Assembly: GCF_001005825.1 (NCBI RefSeq) | Contig: NZ_LBHV01000005.1 | Span: 310,001-374,000, forward strand | Direction of reading: 5' to 3' | DNA: 64,000 bases | Source of the DNA: Rhizobium sp. LC145 | Lineage (GTDB): Bacteria > Pseudomonadota > Alphaproteobacteria > Rhizobiales > Rhizobiaceae | In this document: positions 16,589 to 25,676 of the stretch, piece after piece | Position numbering within the stretch: the first letter of the stretch is position 1 | Layout: each line of letters starts with the position of its first letter | Program-made: the position numbers and the translations under genes | The notes under the pieces: generated by a model | Database searches by the model: none | The model's input: only the letters and a program-made list of their open reading frames with translations | Told to the model about the DNA's origin: nothing

Positions 16589-18346
16589 TTAGTAATTCAC
16601 CAACATGAATGGCGCGTCTCTAGATCCAAAGCTGGGCTTCACCCCAAGTAGAGGAGCGACCCGACCGATGATCTGCTTGATCATTGGCGCAGCCGTCGAT
16701 GCTGCTGTCCGCCCTCCGTGCTCTCCCGTCTTCGGAGCATCGGCGATGGAGAGAACGACGTATTTGGGTTTGTCCATCGGGAAAGCCGCGACGAACGCGT
16801 TGAAGTTGATATTCGTGGCGTACCGGCCGTTGATCACTTTGTCAGCTGTACCGGTCTTGCCGCCGACATCGAAACCTTCGACCTGTGCGCCCCGCCCGGA
16901 CCCTTTCTGCCCGTTCCAGGTGTAGAGATAACGCATGTCCTCGCTTGTCTTTTCCTTGATGACTCTCCGGGAAATCGAGGCGGCCTCTTCGCGGGAACGT
17001 GTCAAAAAGGTCGGCGAAATGAGCTTCCCACCGTTCATGAGTGCGGCGGCGGCAACCGCAGTCTGTAACGGCGTAGTAGCAACTCCGTGACCGTACGAGA
17101 TCGTGACCGAATTGATCTTCTTCCACGTACGCGGCTGGCTGGGCGTCGCCACGCCGGGCATCTCGGTTTCCATCTTGGACAAGAGGCCAAGCTTCGTGAG
17201 AAACTCCTGATGGCCTTCTATTCCGACTTTATCTGCGACCGCGGCGGTGCCGATATTCGATGAATACTGGAAGACCTCCGGAATCGAGAGAGGCCGATTC
17301 TTTCCTTTGAAATCCCTGATGGTGAATCCGCCCATGCGAATAGGGCGAGAAGCATCGACGACCGAGTTGAGAGTAATCTTCTCCGCATCCAGCCCCATGG
17401 CCAAAGTGAAGCTTTTAAAGGTGGAGCCCATCTCGAATGTGGCGTTGCTCATTCGGTTGAACCAACCCTTCTCGTATTCCTTGTCCACGCTGCCGTCGGG
17501 AAGCACTTTGGATGGTTCATTGGGATCGTAGTCTGGTACCGAGGCCATGGCCAAGACTTCCCCCGTTTCGACGTCGAGAACGACTGCGCCGGCCGCCTCC
17601 GCCTGATAGTCGACCATTGCCTTTGCAACGACATCGCGCACGATATTTTGGACGCGAAGATCGATCGAAAGTCTCACGGGCTCCAGCGCCGCATCTCCGG
17701 TCAAGCCGGTCATCCGAAGATCAGCAAGTCCTTGCTGGTCCAGATATCGCTCCATGCCCGCCAGTCCTTGATTGTCGACATTCACATGCCCAACAATGTG
17801 CGATGCGGTCGCCCCACCGGGGTAAAATCGCCGCTTTTCCGGCCGAAAACCGATGCCAGGAATACCGAGAGCGAGAATGTCTGCCTGTTGTCTCGGCGTC
17901 AGCTGGCGCTTCAACCATTGAAACGCCGTCTGCGACCGGAGCTTCTTATGGGTCTCACTCCAGTCGAGGTCTCGAATGACGGCCGCGAGTTTCTCGACGA
18001 CCTCGTCTGCATCGACAATCCGCCGAGGGTCAGCGTAGAGCGACACCATGTCGAGATCAGTTGCGAGTAGTTCTCCGTTGCGATCGATGATATCGGGACG
18101 TGACGCGATGGTGTTCGTGTTCCCGATTGACGCGGTCAACACTGGCTCGACGAGACCATACTGAAAAAGACGGGCCCCAATCACAAGGAATGCCAAACAA
18201 AAGCCGGCCATCAGTATTCCCAGACGTTGTCTCGCCTGGTTTCTGCGACGTGCACTCGCACCCACGAACGAACGGTTGCCTGGGGATATGCGACCCTTCA
18301 CGATGAAATGGGCCCGACGTCTCAGCCGGACGACAAAAGAAATCAT
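16589..18346 (-). CDS. Class B penicillin-binding protein, FtsI/PBP2-like (accessory copy)
   Basis: 585-residue inner-membrane D,D-transpeptidase that cross-links peptidoglycan. A basic N-terminus and one hydrophobic anchor (about residues 40-60) precede the dimerisation domain and the transpeptidase domain. The active-site motifs are all present in order: STFKSF (SxxK serine), YSSNIG (SxN) and GGKTGTA (KTG). ATG 18346 is chosen because the upstream frame lacks homology-like sequence. The division gene ftsI normally lies in the dcw cluster, so this island copy is probably an extra one. It may give beta-lactam tolerance or remodel the wall under metal stress (inference). A perfect 18-bp palindrome lies 130 bp upstream. 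Confidence 0.87.
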   Translation of the reverse strand: MISFVVRLRRRAHFIVKGRISPGNRSFVGASARRRNQARQRLGILMAGFCLAFLVIGARLFQYGLVEPVLTASIGNTNTIASRPDIIDRNGELLATDLDMVSLYADPRRIVDADEVVEKLAAVIRDLDWSETHKKLRSQTAFQWLKRQLTPRQQADILALGIPGIGFRPEKRRFYPGGATASHIVGHVNVDNQGLAGMERYLDQQGLADLRMTGLTGDAALEPVRLSIDLRVQNIVRDVVAKAMVDYQAEAAGAVVLDVETGEVLAMASVPDYDPNEPSKVLPDGSVDKEYEKGWFNRMSNATFEMGSTFKSFTLAMGLDAEKITLNSVVDASRPIRMGGFTIRDFKGKNRPLSIPEVFQYSSNIGTAAVADKVGIEGHQEFLTKLGLLSKMETEMPGVATPSQPRTWKKINSVTISYGHGVATTPLQTAVAAAALMNGGKLISPTFLTRSREEAASISRRVIKEKTSEDMRYLYTWNGQKGSGRGAQVEGFDVGGKTGTADKVINGRYATNINFNAFVAAFPMDKPKYVVLSIADAPKTGEHGGRTAASTAAPMIKQIIGRVAPLLGVKPSFGSRDAPFMLVNY

Positions 18347-18475
18347 TCGAAACCCCACAAAGAAGATCCAGGCGAACACGGGCCGCTCAACCGCACAACC
18401 GACCCTGCACTCGGTTCGCGTCCAAGCCAATGGGGGAGTTGGCGAATCTCCGAAAGCGATTGAAGTTGAACTAAT

Positions 18476-18493
18476 ATACAATTAAAATTGTAT
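18476..18493. promoter_or_regulatory. 18-bp perfect palindrome upstream of the PBP gene
   Basis: ATACAATT-AA-AATTGTAT, perfectly symmetrical, 130 bp upstream of the PBP start. A/T-rich palindromes like this often bind MarR- or TetR-type repressors; no such regulator is adjacent, so the binder is unknown. Confidence 0.4.
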
Positions 18494-19004
18494 GGAATTT
18501 CTCGGATTAGATTAACCTATGCCCCCTCATAGGCCTTCACAGCAGAACACCTACGGCCGATTCCAGCCTTCGCATCGAAGACCGTGAAGCCCAGGCATGT
18601 TGCTCGTGACTCCAAATACCGATGCCGGGCAATTTCCAGCGTATTCTCACCAAGACTCCCGCTCTGATAAAGCCTCCGCCCCTCATGAACGCGTCACGGC
18701 CTGCTCTTCTTGTTGAATTCCGGAAGCGGAAATCTCATCCGTCGTCATCATGCGGTAAACCGTAACCGGTGTCACACCCGCACCTTGACGCCGCAGCCTA
18801 TTTTTTGTGGTGAGCGGTTTCAGACTGAGACGTAATTGCAAAACTGAACTGTGTGAGCTACTTAGCGTCATCCACAAGGACCCGGTGAAACTCCGGGTGG
18901 CTCTTCTGGCCGCCGATCCGCCAGACAACACAGCAACGCAACCTATTCCATTTTCGAGGACCGAGTTTCGCTCGGCCCGTTGCCTCAACTGTGAAAAATC
19001 TCCC
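18494..19004. other. 510-bp intergenic stretch before the SulP gene
   Basis: No supported gene. A short hairpin ACCCGG-TGAAACT-CCGGGT lies at about 18878-18899. Open frames across it lack ribosome sites. The 3' end supplies the leader of the SulP gene. Confidence 0.4.
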
Positions 19005-20492
19005 ATGCGAACTCTTTCAAACTACCGTCAGGAGTGGTTCTCCAACATCCGTGGCGACGTGCTTTCGGGTATCGTCGTCGCCCTCGCGCTTATCCCGGAA
19101 GCGATAGGCTTCTCGGTTATTGCGGGCGTCGATCCGAAGGTCGGCCTCTATGCCTCCTTCGCAATCGCCTGCGTGGCGGCCTTTGTGGGCGGTCGGCCGG
19201 GCATGATCTCTGCCGCCACGGCTGCGACCGCTGTCGTCATGATCTCGCTGGTCAAGGAGCACGGTCTTCAGTATCTGTTCGCCGCCACCATCCTGATGGG
19301 AATCATCCAGATCGTCGCGGGATGGCTCAGGCTCGGCCGCGTGATGCGATTCGTCTCCCGCTCGGTCATCACGGGCTTCGTCAACGCACTTGCGATCCTG
19401 ATCTTCATGGCCCAGTTGCCCGAACTTATCGGGGTTCCGACGCTCACCTACGTGATGATCGCTGGCGGCCTCGCTATCATCTACCTCTTTCCATACGTGA
19501 CCAAAGCTATCCCATCGCCGCTCGTGGCCATCGCGGTTCTGACAGCCATGGCGTGGTGGTTCGGCATGGACCTACGCACCGTGGGCGACCTCGGCGAGCT
19601 TCCGTCTTCGATCCCATTCCTGATGCTTCCGCAGGTTCCGTTGACATGGGAGACGCTGCAGATCATCTTCCCATACTCTGTGACGCTCGCTGCCGTCGGC
19701 CTGCTGGAATCGCTGCTTACTGCGCAGATCGTCGACGACATGACGGACACGCCCAGCAACAAGAGTCAGGAATGCGTTGGACAGGGCGCGGGGAATATCG
19801 CCTCGGCACTGATCGGCGGCATGGGCGGATGCGCCATGATCGGACAGTCGGTGATCAACGTGACATCTGGTGGTCGAGGACGGCTTTCAACGTTGGTCGC
19901 GGGTGCTTTCCTACTGTTCCTGATTGTCGTCCTTAACGACCTCGTCCGGATCATCCCGATGGCCGCGCTTGTTGCGGTTATGATTATGGTTTCCATTGGC
20001 ACTTTCTCCTGGCGGTCGATCCTCGACCTGAGACGCCATCCGCTTCCGTCCTCCGTCGTCATGTTGGCAACGGTCATCACCGTGGTTGCAACGCATGATT
20101 TGGCCAAAGGCGTAATCGTTGGCGTCTTGCTCTCCGGCATCTTTTTTGCTGGTAAGGTAGCCCGTCTGTTCAGGGTCACGCGCGTGGAGGATGCCGAACA
20201 AAACAGCGTCACCTATGCAGTGGTGGGGCAGGTCTTCTTTGCGTCGGCGGAAGCCTTTATCCATGCGTTCGACTTCACGGATAAGGATAAGCGGATCATC
20301 ATCGATCTGACAAAAGCCCATCTCTGGGACATCACCGCAATTGGCGCGTTGGATAAGATCGTATTGAAGTTCCGTCGGTCGGGCGACGAGGTCGAAGTTC
20401 TCGGCTTCAACGAAGCGAGTGCTGATATGGTTGACCGCTTCGCGCTGCACGACAAGGATGAGCGGCTTGCGGCAAGCGCCTCACTGCATTGA
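19005..20492 (+). CDS. SulP-family anion transporter with STAS domain
   Basis: 495-residue inner-membrane transporter (sulfate, bicarbonate or related anions). About 11-12 hydrophobic helices begin with [19 protein letters not shown], the family signature stretch; [21 protein letters not shown] follows in mid-protein. The C-terminal ~100 residues form a STAS domain ([12 protein letters not shown], then [22 protein letters not shown]). An upstream in-frame start (18807) would add 66 residues with no similarity to the family, so ATG 19005 is chosen, though its ribosome site is weak. The transported ion cannot be told. It is the last cargo gene before the IS66 and integrase remnants. Confidence 0.88.
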   Translation: MRTLSNYRQEWFSNIRGDVLSGIVVALALIPEAIGFSVIAGVDPKVGLYASFAIACVAAFVGGRPGMISAATAATAVVMISLVKEHGLQYLFAATILMGIIQIVAGWLRLGRVMRFVSRSVITGFVNALAILIFMAQLPELIGVPTLTYVMIAGGLAIIYLFPYVTKAIPSPLVAIAVLTAMAWWFGMDLRTVGDLGELPSSIPFLMLPQVPLTWETLQIIFPYSVTLAAVGLLESLLTAQIVDDMTDTPSNKSQECVGQGAGNIASALIGGMGGCAMIGQSVINVTSGGRGRLSTLVAGAFLLFLIVVLNDLVRIIPMAALVAVMIMVSIGTFSWRSILDLRRHPLPSSVVMLATVITVVATHDLAKGVIVGVLLSGIFFAGKVARLFRVTRVEDAEQNSVTYAVVGQVFFASAEAFIHAFDFTDKDKRIIIDLTKAHLWDITAIGALDKIVLKFRRSGDEVEVLGFNEASADMVDRFALHDKDERLAASASLH

Positions 20493-20499
20493 ACAACGG

Positions 20500-20523
20500 G
20501 GCTGCGTACATTCGTGCGCAGCC
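20500..20523 (+). terminator. Hairpin after the SulP gene
   Basis: GGCTGCG (20500-20506) pairs perfectly with CGCAGCC (20517-20523), eight bases after the SulP stop. There is no T-run, so termination would be inefficient or the hairpin may only protect the 3' end. Confidence 0.4.
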
Positions 20524-20533
20524 ATCTGCTCCA

Positions 20534-20952
20534 CTACTGTTGCCTGTTGGTCCGCTCCCAGGGCGAATTATTCCAAGGCAAAAGCTCATGAATCTGGCCG
20601 TGCTTGTGGCCGTTGACGATAGCGGTGAGCGTTGCTGTCAGATAGGCTGATCAACAGCATTGAGCTTGCATGTCTCGATGAGCGAGGCGATGGTGGCCCA
20701 GTTCTCGGCTCCGGCATCATGACCAGCAAAGAGTGCGTTCTTCCGATTGAGGGCAATCGGCCTGATGGTCCGCTCGACACTGTTGTTGTCGATCTCGATG
20801 CGTCCGTCGGTCAGGAAGAGCTCCAGACCATCCCAGTACTTGGCGATGTAGGCCAATGCCTCGCCGAGCGGCGACTTCGTTGCGACGCGGGCGCGGTGAT
20901 GGACGAGCCAGGTCTGCAGTTCTGCCACACGCGGCGCTGACCGCTCTTGCCG
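20534..20952 (-). pseudogene. IS66-family transposase (TnpC) 3' fragment, frameshifted
   Basis: The minus strand encodes the C-terminal third of an IS66 TnpC transposase: RQERSAPRVAELQTW, LGEALAYIAKYWDGL, then IEIDNNSVERTIRPIAL and GRKNALFAGHDAGAENWA-type sequence. At about 20643 the frame is lost; after a shift it resumes as YLTATLTAIVNGHKHGQ and ends at TAG 20534-20536. The N-terminal two thirds and TnpA/TnpB are absent. A dead fragment marking past insertion activity. Confidence 0.85.
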
Positions 20953-21058
20953 TCCAGCGAGACGAGCCAGCGGATCAGGCTTCCTGGTTGTGAGAAACTC
21001 CAATGAGGTCTCCATGGAGAAACTCCCGTTCTTCATCCATGGAAATCTCGATCACAGA

Positions 21059-21289
21059 CTAGGCGGCGAAGGACAATGTGGGGGGAGAACAACGGTTACG
21101 GTAAACCTCGCCGGAAACCTTACCTGCGGCCGCGATGAGAACGCTATCAGGGTGATGAACATATCGCTGCGTCACGTTATCGGCCGCATGACCGAGCAGC
21201 GCAGAGACGGTGATTTCCGTGAAGCCCAGACCGCCGGCCGCGCTGGCATAAGAATGCCGGGGGCTATGCGAGGTGACGCCACTAACCAG
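21059..21289 (-). pseudogene. Tyrosine recombinase C-terminal fragment
   Basis: About 77 residues of the catalytic end of a phage-type integrase: VTSHSPRHSYASAAG (the H-x-x-R box, with Pro where Leu is common), ALLGHAADNVTQRYVHH (second His and catalytic Tyr). The rest of the gene is missing upstream. It points opposite to the intact integrase at 21966 and probably belongs to an earlier integration event at the same tRNA. Confidence 0.75.
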
Positions 21290-21392
21290 CGAGGTCACTC
21301 TCGCCGTGAACCATGTGGTACCACAGCATGGCTTTCGACCATCTGCGAAGCCGTGCGACAAGGAGCGCCGCTCTACACCAGAGGACCCTAAT

Positions 21393-21671
21393 ATGTCCGC
21401 GATTTCGCATTCACATCGACCGTTTTTCGAGTCAGTCTTTATCCAAAGCGAAAGAATCTACATCGTCAGGCGCGTTGGAGGCGAGGACGAAAGAGACGAC
21501 AGCGAAGAAATGCAATGTGTCTCGTGCAATAGGCCGCCGAGCAAGCCTACCATCCGTCGGATCCTAGCCGCACACCATCGAGCTGGCGCTCTTCCTGGCG
21601 CTCCAGGCCGCTCAGTCATCCGGCAACAGCCGTTGAATCGCCATTGGAACAAGTTCACGAGGCGACCATAG
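21393..21671 (+). CDS. Hypothetical 92-residue protein
   Basis: Unrecognised small protein. GAGGA lies seven bases before ATG 21393, which is the main support. The sequence contains ERIYIVRRVGG, an acidic patch and a single CVSC pair; the C-terminus is Arg/Pro-rich. It sits between two recombinase genes and may be non-functional island debris. Confidence 0.35.
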   Translation: MSAISHSHRPFFESVFIQSERIYIVRRVGGEDERDDSEEMQCVSCNRPPSKPTIRRILAAHHRAGALPGAPGRSVIRQQPLNRHWNKFTRRP

Positions 21672-21701
21672 GCAACCGTCCGGTGACAACAGGAAAGGGG
21701 A

Positions 21702-21956
21702 ATGATGCCAAAACTATCCGATGCACACTCCTATCCTCCTCGCGGCATGTCGCGCGAGGAAGCCGCACGATACGTCGGCGTCGGCACCACAAAGTTTGAC
21801 GAAATGGTTGCCGACCGCCGGATGCCGAAGCCGCGGAAGATTGACGGTCGGGTGGTTTGGGACCGGATCGCACTCGACGCGGCATTCTCTGATCTGCCCT
21901 CCGGCGGAGGAAACGTGATCGACGAGCTCTTGTCTGGCTGCAGGCTTCATGGCTAA
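21702..21956 (+). CDS. AlpA/excisionase-like HTH protein
   Basis: 84-residue DNA-binding protein. A MerR-like winged HTH (MSREEAARYVGVGTTKFDEMV, residues 16-36, followed by RRMPKPRKIDGRVVWDR) is the pattern of AlpA-type excisionases that bend DNA for integrase excision. ATG 21702 is preceded by AGGAAAGGGG. It ends nine bases before the integrase start, so the two form an integration/excision module. Confidence 0.75.
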   Translation: MMPKLSDAHSYPPRGMSREEAARYVGVGTTKFDEMVADRRMPKPRKIDGRVVWDRIALDAAFSDLPSGGGNVIDELLSGCRLHG

Positions 21957-21965
21957 CAATGGCAC

Positions 21966-23054
21966 ATGGAAGGCGAGAAGCGACCTTATCTCTCTCAGTT
22001 TCAGGACCGCCACGGGAGAACCCGTTGGCGGTACCGTCGTGGAAAATTGACGATCTCACTGAAGGGCAAGCCGGGCGACCCTGAGTTCGAGGAAGCGTAT
22101 AAGGCCGCGGTTGAAGGAAGAAAACCAAGGAAAGCTGCGGTCATAAAAATGCCGGGGGCAGCCCTCCCCGGCACGTTTCGAGCGGCCTGGACGAAAGTAA
22201 AAACCACACCTGATTGGCTGGCACACGATCCACAAACCCAACTGAAAAATATCCGCCTGGCAGAAGAATTTCTCGAGCTCAAGGTGGTGGACGATCAGCC
22301 TATCCTTTGGGGCGACATCCCCATGAAGGATTTCAAGCGCCGCCACGCAAAGGATATTCTTGCCAGATTCCACACTACGCCGCACAAGGCCAAACACCTC
22401 CTCGTCGCCATTCGCAAAATGATCAACGTCGCTCTCGATGAGGAGTGGATCGAAACCGACCCGACATGGAAACTGAGTTATAGGCCTGAATACAAGGGCT
22501 GGCGCGCGTGGACCGACACAGAGAGAGATATGTTCGAACAACGCTGGGCGATCGGAACCACGCCACGAACGACCTACACGCTCGCGCTGTGGCTTGGAAC
22601 CCGCCGTTCGGATGTCGCTCGCTTGAAATGGGAGTGGTTCGATTTCAAAAAAGGGACCGTCACGTTGGTGACGAAGAAGGGCGAGAGATCACTCGTCCTC
22701 CCGATCACGCCAATGTTGCGAGAGGCTCTGACGCCGCTCCCTCGCGGGAGAGAAACGGTCTTGCTCACTCAGTATGGGAAGCCGTTCTCGGAGAAATCAC
22801 TGACGGGCAGAATGGCTGATTGGACCAATAGCGCCGGCTTGCCGAAAGGCTGCACGCTGCACGGATTAAGAAAAACCCTGGGGAAAATGCTGGCCGAGAC
22901 TGGGGCGACCACCCGCCAGCTTATGGAGACTCTTGGGCACGACGATATCGAACATGCCGAACTCTATAGCCGGGAGGCCGAGCAACAGCGACTCGCACGC
23001 GACGCGATGACCCGCCTCACCAGGAAGATTCAGCCGAAAAGGCCACGTGGCTAA
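21966..23054 (+). CDS. Tyrosine-type site-specific integrase
   Basis: 362-residue integrase. An N-terminal arm/SAM-like DNA-binding region is followed by the catalytic domain: first Arg in WLGTRRSDVARL, the Lys in VTKKGERS, the H-x-x-R box TLHGLRKTLG, second His in LMETLGHDD and the nucleophile Tyr in HAELYSREAE. All five catalytic residues are visible, so it is probably active. Its 3' end is 57 bases from the 3' end of tRNA-Ile2, the usual arrangement for an island integrated into a tRNA gene. It defines the right end of the island; the left att copy is not in the window. Confidence 0.92.
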   Translation: MEGEKRPYLSQFQDRHGRTRWRYRRGKLTISLKGKPGDPEFEEAYKAAVEGRKPRKAAVIKMPGAALPGTFRAAWTKVKTTPDWLAHDPQTQLKNIRLAEEFLELKVVDDQPILWGDIPMKDFKRRHAKDILARFHTTPHKAKHLLVAIRKMINVALDEEWIETDPTWKLSYRPEYKGWRAWTDTERDMFEQRWAIGTTPRTTYTLALWLGTRRSDVARLKWEWFDFKKGTVTLVTKKGERSLVLPITPMLREALTPLPRGRETVLLTQYGKPFSEKSLTGRMADWTNSAGLPKGCTLHGLRKTLGKMLAETGATTRQLMETLGHDDIEHAELYSREAEQQRLARDAMTRLTRKIQPKRPRG

Positions 23055-23130
23055 CCTATTGTCTAACCACGTTGGATAACCGATTTGTAAGGCATTGGAT
23101 TCAAAGAAATTTGGTGGGCCCGGAGGGACT
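23055..23130. other. Probable island attachment site (att) at the tRNA 3' end
   Basis: The segment between the integrase stop and the tRNA T arm should hold the att core, most likely within the tRNA 3' end (23112-23140). No second copy of that sequence was seen to the left within the window, so the far end of the island is outside it. Confidence 0.5.
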
Positions 23131-23187
23131 CGAACCCCCAACCAAGCGGTTATGAGCCGCCGGCTCTAACCATTGAGCTACAGGCCC
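23112..23187 (-). tRNA. tRNA-Ile2 (anticodon CAU, lysidine type)
   Basis: A full cloverleaf can be folded: acceptor GGGCCTG pairing with CGGGCCC (one G-T pair), D arm TAGCTCAATGGTTAGAGC, anticodon stem GCGG/CCGC with loop CTCATAA, TTCGAGT in the T loop, and encoded CCA at 23112-23114. Anticodon is CAU. The anticodon arm and following GCTTGGT match tRNA-Ile2 (ileX type, read AUA after lysidine modification by TilS) rather than elongator or initiator Met. It serves as the attachment site of the neighbouring integrase. Confidence 0.92.
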
Positions 23188-23340
23188 TCACGCTTCGGTA
23201 GAAACGTCCGGCCCGCAAATGGTCGATACGGGCCCGGACGCCCGCTCTAGCCCAAATCGGAAAAAGCCACAAGCCATTGCCGCAATAGCTTCACAATCCA
23301 CCGGCACCTAGGCAGAATGTTCCAAAGAAAGGAATCGTTC

Positions 23341-24087
23341 ATGAACGCTACGTCCACCTCCCGCTCCCTTCTTGCCGCCTCGCTCTCCGGTCTTTTGCTG
23401 ACTGTGGGCGCCGGCGCGGCTTCCGCGCAGGAGAGCCGCCCGCGTGAAGCCGTCATCAGCGTCACCGGCGAAGGCGAGGCATCGGTCGCGCCCGACATGG
23501 CGATCCTGACGCTCTCGGTCGTCCGCAACGGCGAAACCGCCGAGGCAGCGCTTTCGGCCAACAATTCCGCGATGAACGAGGTCCTTTCCGCGCTGAAGGC
23601 CGAAGGCATCGCCGATCGCGATATCCAGACCAGCAACTTCTCCATCTATCCGCAATATCGCCACCCGGAGCCCAAGGACGGCGTTTCGCAGCCGCCGGAG
23701 ATCGTCGGCTACGAAGTGTCCAACACGCTGACGCTGCGGATTCGCGACCTTCAGAAGCTCGGCGGTCTGATCGACAGCTCCGTCAAGCTCGGCGTCAACC
23801 AGGGCGGCCAGATCGTGTTCACCAACGACGATCCCGATGCCACCACAACCGAAGCCCGCGAGGCTGCCGTCGCCGATGCGCTGGCCAAGGCCAAGACGCT
23901 GACGGAAGCGGCCGGCGTGAAGCTTGGCCGGGTGATCGAGATCAACGAGACATCCTTCCGTCCCATGCCGCAGCCGATGGGCCGCATGGCTATGGCCAAG
24001 GAAATGTCGGCCGACGCGGTACCGGTGGCAAGCGGCGAGAACACCTACACCGTCACGGTCAACGTCACCTTCGCGCTGGAGCAGTAA
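23341..24087 (+). CDS. SIMPL-domain (DUF541) periplasmic protein
   Basis: 248-residue exported protein of the SIMPL family (BP26/OMP28-like in Brucella, YggE-like in E. coli). Signal peptide about residues 1-28, ending ASAQE. The domain starts with ISVTGEGEASVAPDMA and shows YEVSNTLTLRIRDL and AKAKTLTEAAGVKLGRVIEI. Roles proposed for relatives include oxidative stress protection and channel-like assemblies; none is certain. AGGA stands seven bases before ATG 23341. It is the first chromosomal gene right of the island and has a clean terminator downstream. Confidence 0.88.
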   Translation: MNATSTSRSLLAASLSGLLLTVGAGAASAQESRPREAVISVTGEGEASVAPDMAILTLSVVRNGETAEAALSANNSAMNEVLSALKAEGIADRDIQTSNFSIYPQYRHPEPKDGVSQPPEIVGYEVSNTLTLRIRDLQKLGGLIDSSVKLGVNQGGQIVFTNDDPDATTTEAREAAVADALAKAKTLTEAAGVKLGRVIEINETSFRPMPQPMGRMAMAKEMSADAVPVASGENTYTVTVNVTFALEQ

Positions 24088-24125
24088 TTCTCCACCATTG
24101 GAGAGTTACGACCGAAACAAGCCGA

Positions 24126-24155
24126 AACCTCCGCCACCGGCGGAGGTTTTCTTTA
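24126..24155 (+). terminator. Rho-independent terminator of the SIMPL gene
   Basis: AACCTCCGCC, loop ACC, GGCGGAGGTT followed by TTCTTT, a 10-bp perfect stem with T-run, 38 bases after the stop. Confidence 0.85.
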
Positions 24156-24254
24156 GAGCGGTTCAGGCAAAAGAAAGCGCCCTCGCCCGATCCGAAGATC
24201 TGGCGAGGGCGCGCTCTTTCCGTCATCGGGCGATGGAGACGGAAACTCTTTTCC

Positions 24255-24617
24255 TTAGCGACGGATGATCGGGCAGCCGCGGCGGTTGGCGAAGATCACG
24301 CGGTCCCGGCCCCGGCGGTCGAAACCGGAGACGACCACCACGCGGCGGTCCGCACCGACGACGCGCGCACGGCGAAGGCCCATATGCCTTGCCTTCTCGA
24401 CAGCCAGCCACGGCGAGCAGCCGGGACGGCGATCGGGGCGACCCGGACGGCCGGGACGGTCAGGGCGGCCGGGACGATAGTGCCGCTCACCTTCGCGATA
24501 CTGCACTTGCTGGATGCCGAATTCCGGGCTGGAAGCAGCGGCAATGTTTGGGACGGCAGAGAAGCCGGTCAGTGCGACGAGCGCTGCAATCCCGAGTTTA
24601 GCGATCAGGTTGGTCAT
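24255..24617 (-). CDS. Small secreted protein with Arg-Pro-Gly repeats
   Basis: 120-residue hypothetical exported protein. Signal peptide about residues 1-27. A stretch of repeating RPGRPD units (residues 47-65) precedes a basic C-terminal domain with two Cys (GCSPWLAVEKA and RGCPIIR) that may form a disulfide. The tail pattern (AVEKARHMGLRRARV, then VIFANRRGCP) is common in small rhizobial secreted proteins of unknown function. No role assigned. Confidence 0.7.
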   Translation of the reverse strand: MTNLIAKLGIAALVALTGFSAVPNIAAASSPEFGIQQVQYREGERHYRPGRPDRPGRPGRPDRRPGCSPWLAVEKARHMGLRRARVVGADRRVVVVSGFDRRGRDRVIFANRRGCPIIRR

Positions 24618-24759
24618 GGGTGTTTCTCCGAAACGACGGCCAGAACGCTTGAGGCCGACTGCTATGATCTCTCGCCTAACCCAGCGATTGACAAGATGCT
24701 TAGAACTTTCAGCCTGAACGAGTGCCTAATTCGTCATTCACCCGCCGTTCATCTATGGG

Positions 24760-25182
24760 TCATGCGGAGAGGTGCAGGACGATCTCCCGGCGATGCGGCC
24801 GGTCGCGGTGCTCGAAGAGATAGATGCCCTGCCAGGTGCCGGTGAGGAGCCTTCCATCACGAACCGGAATGCCGAGTGAAACCTGGGTCAGTGCTGCCTT
24901 GATATGCGCTGGCATGTCGTCCGGCCCCTCGGTGGTATGGGTCACCCATCCCATGGAGGCATCATTCGTCGGCGGCACGAGGCGGGAGAAGAAGGTCTTG
25001 AGATCCCGGCGCACGTCCGGATCGGCATTTTCCTGGATGATGAGGGAGCAGGAAGTGTGGCGCACGAAGACGGTGAGCAATCCTTCGCCGATCCCGCTCG
25101 AGCGGACGAAGTTCGCCGCCGCTTCCGTGAATTCGTAAAGGCCCTGCCCTCGGGTGGAAATGGAAATCACGGTTTGCGGCAC
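24760..25182 (-). CDS. YjbQ family protein (UPF0047)
   Basis: 140-residue cytoplasmic protein of the YjbQ/UPF0047 family, small beta-barrel trimers; some members have weak thiamine-phosphate synthase activity. Visible family features: TVFVRHTSCSLIIQENADPDV, MGWVTHTTEGPDDMPAHIKA and the C-terminal TWQGIYLFEHRDRPHRREI, giving the conserved His residues of the putative metal/phosphate site. Full length for the family. Physiological role unknown. Confidence 0.88.
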   Translation of the reverse strand: MPQTVISISTRGQGLYEFTEAAANFVRSSGIGEGLLTVFVRHTSCSLIIQENADPDVRRDLKTFFSRLVPPTNDASMGWVTHTTEGPDDMPAHIKAALTQVSLGIPVRDGRLLTGTWQGIYLFEHRDRPHRREIVLHLSA

Positions 25183-25235
25183 GGTTTCTTCTCTAGTTCA
25201 TGGGTGCCGGTTCACCGGCACCCTAGGTTGAGGAC

Positions 25236-25589
25236 TCACAACGTCAAGAAGCTTTCGAAGCCGCCATAGATCATCCGCTTGCCGTCGAAAACGTCTTTCC
25301 ATCCGTCGCCGGCAAGCCTCGGATCGGCCATCACCTTCGCGTTGATTTCGTCACGCCGGCTGCGGCTTTCATAGGTGATCCAGGAAAAGACGACAATCTC
25401 GTCCTCCTTTGCCTGCACGGCACGGGGAAAGGAGGTGAGCTCGCCATAGGGCACGTCGTCGGCGAAGCATTCCACATAGGATAGCGCGCCGAGCTCCTTC
25501 CAAACCTCGCCCGCCGTGCGGGCCATCTCCTTGTAGCGCTCGATATTGCTCTTCGGCACGGCAAGCACAAACCCATCGACATAGGGCAT
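25236..25589 (-). CDS. DUF1428 family protein
   Basis: 117-residue cytoplasmic protein of the DUF1428 family (ferredoxin-like, dimeric alpha-beta barrel). It begins MPYVDGFVLAVPKSN and contains YVECFADDVPYGELTSFP and IVVFSWITYESR, all family-typical. AGGAGG lies upstream of ATG 25589; the extra N-terminal codons of the longer frame are not used. No enzyme activity is known for the family. Confidence 0.85.
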   Translation of the reverse strand: MPYVDGFVLAVPKSNIERYKEMARTAGEVWKELGALSYVECFADDVPYGELTSFPRAVQAKEDEIVVFSWITYESRSRRDEINAKVMADPRLAGDGWKDVFDGKRMIYGGFESFLTL

Positions 25590-25676
25590 TTCAATTCCTC
25601 CTTTTGGTTTCGGCGTAACAAGGACGCCCGGCAAACCCCGATCCCGACACCGCTGCTGAAACTTTTTCTGTCAGGA

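Noticed and set aside
18870..18965. Segment resembling part of a cobalamin riboswitch (GGTGAAACTCC hairpin) before the SulP gene
   Set aside because: Only one hairpin resembles it; the B12 box and remaining helices could not be found.
20408..20640. Possible CRISPR or other short repeat arrays in the island
   Set aside because: No regularly spaced repeats were seen here or elsewhere in the window.
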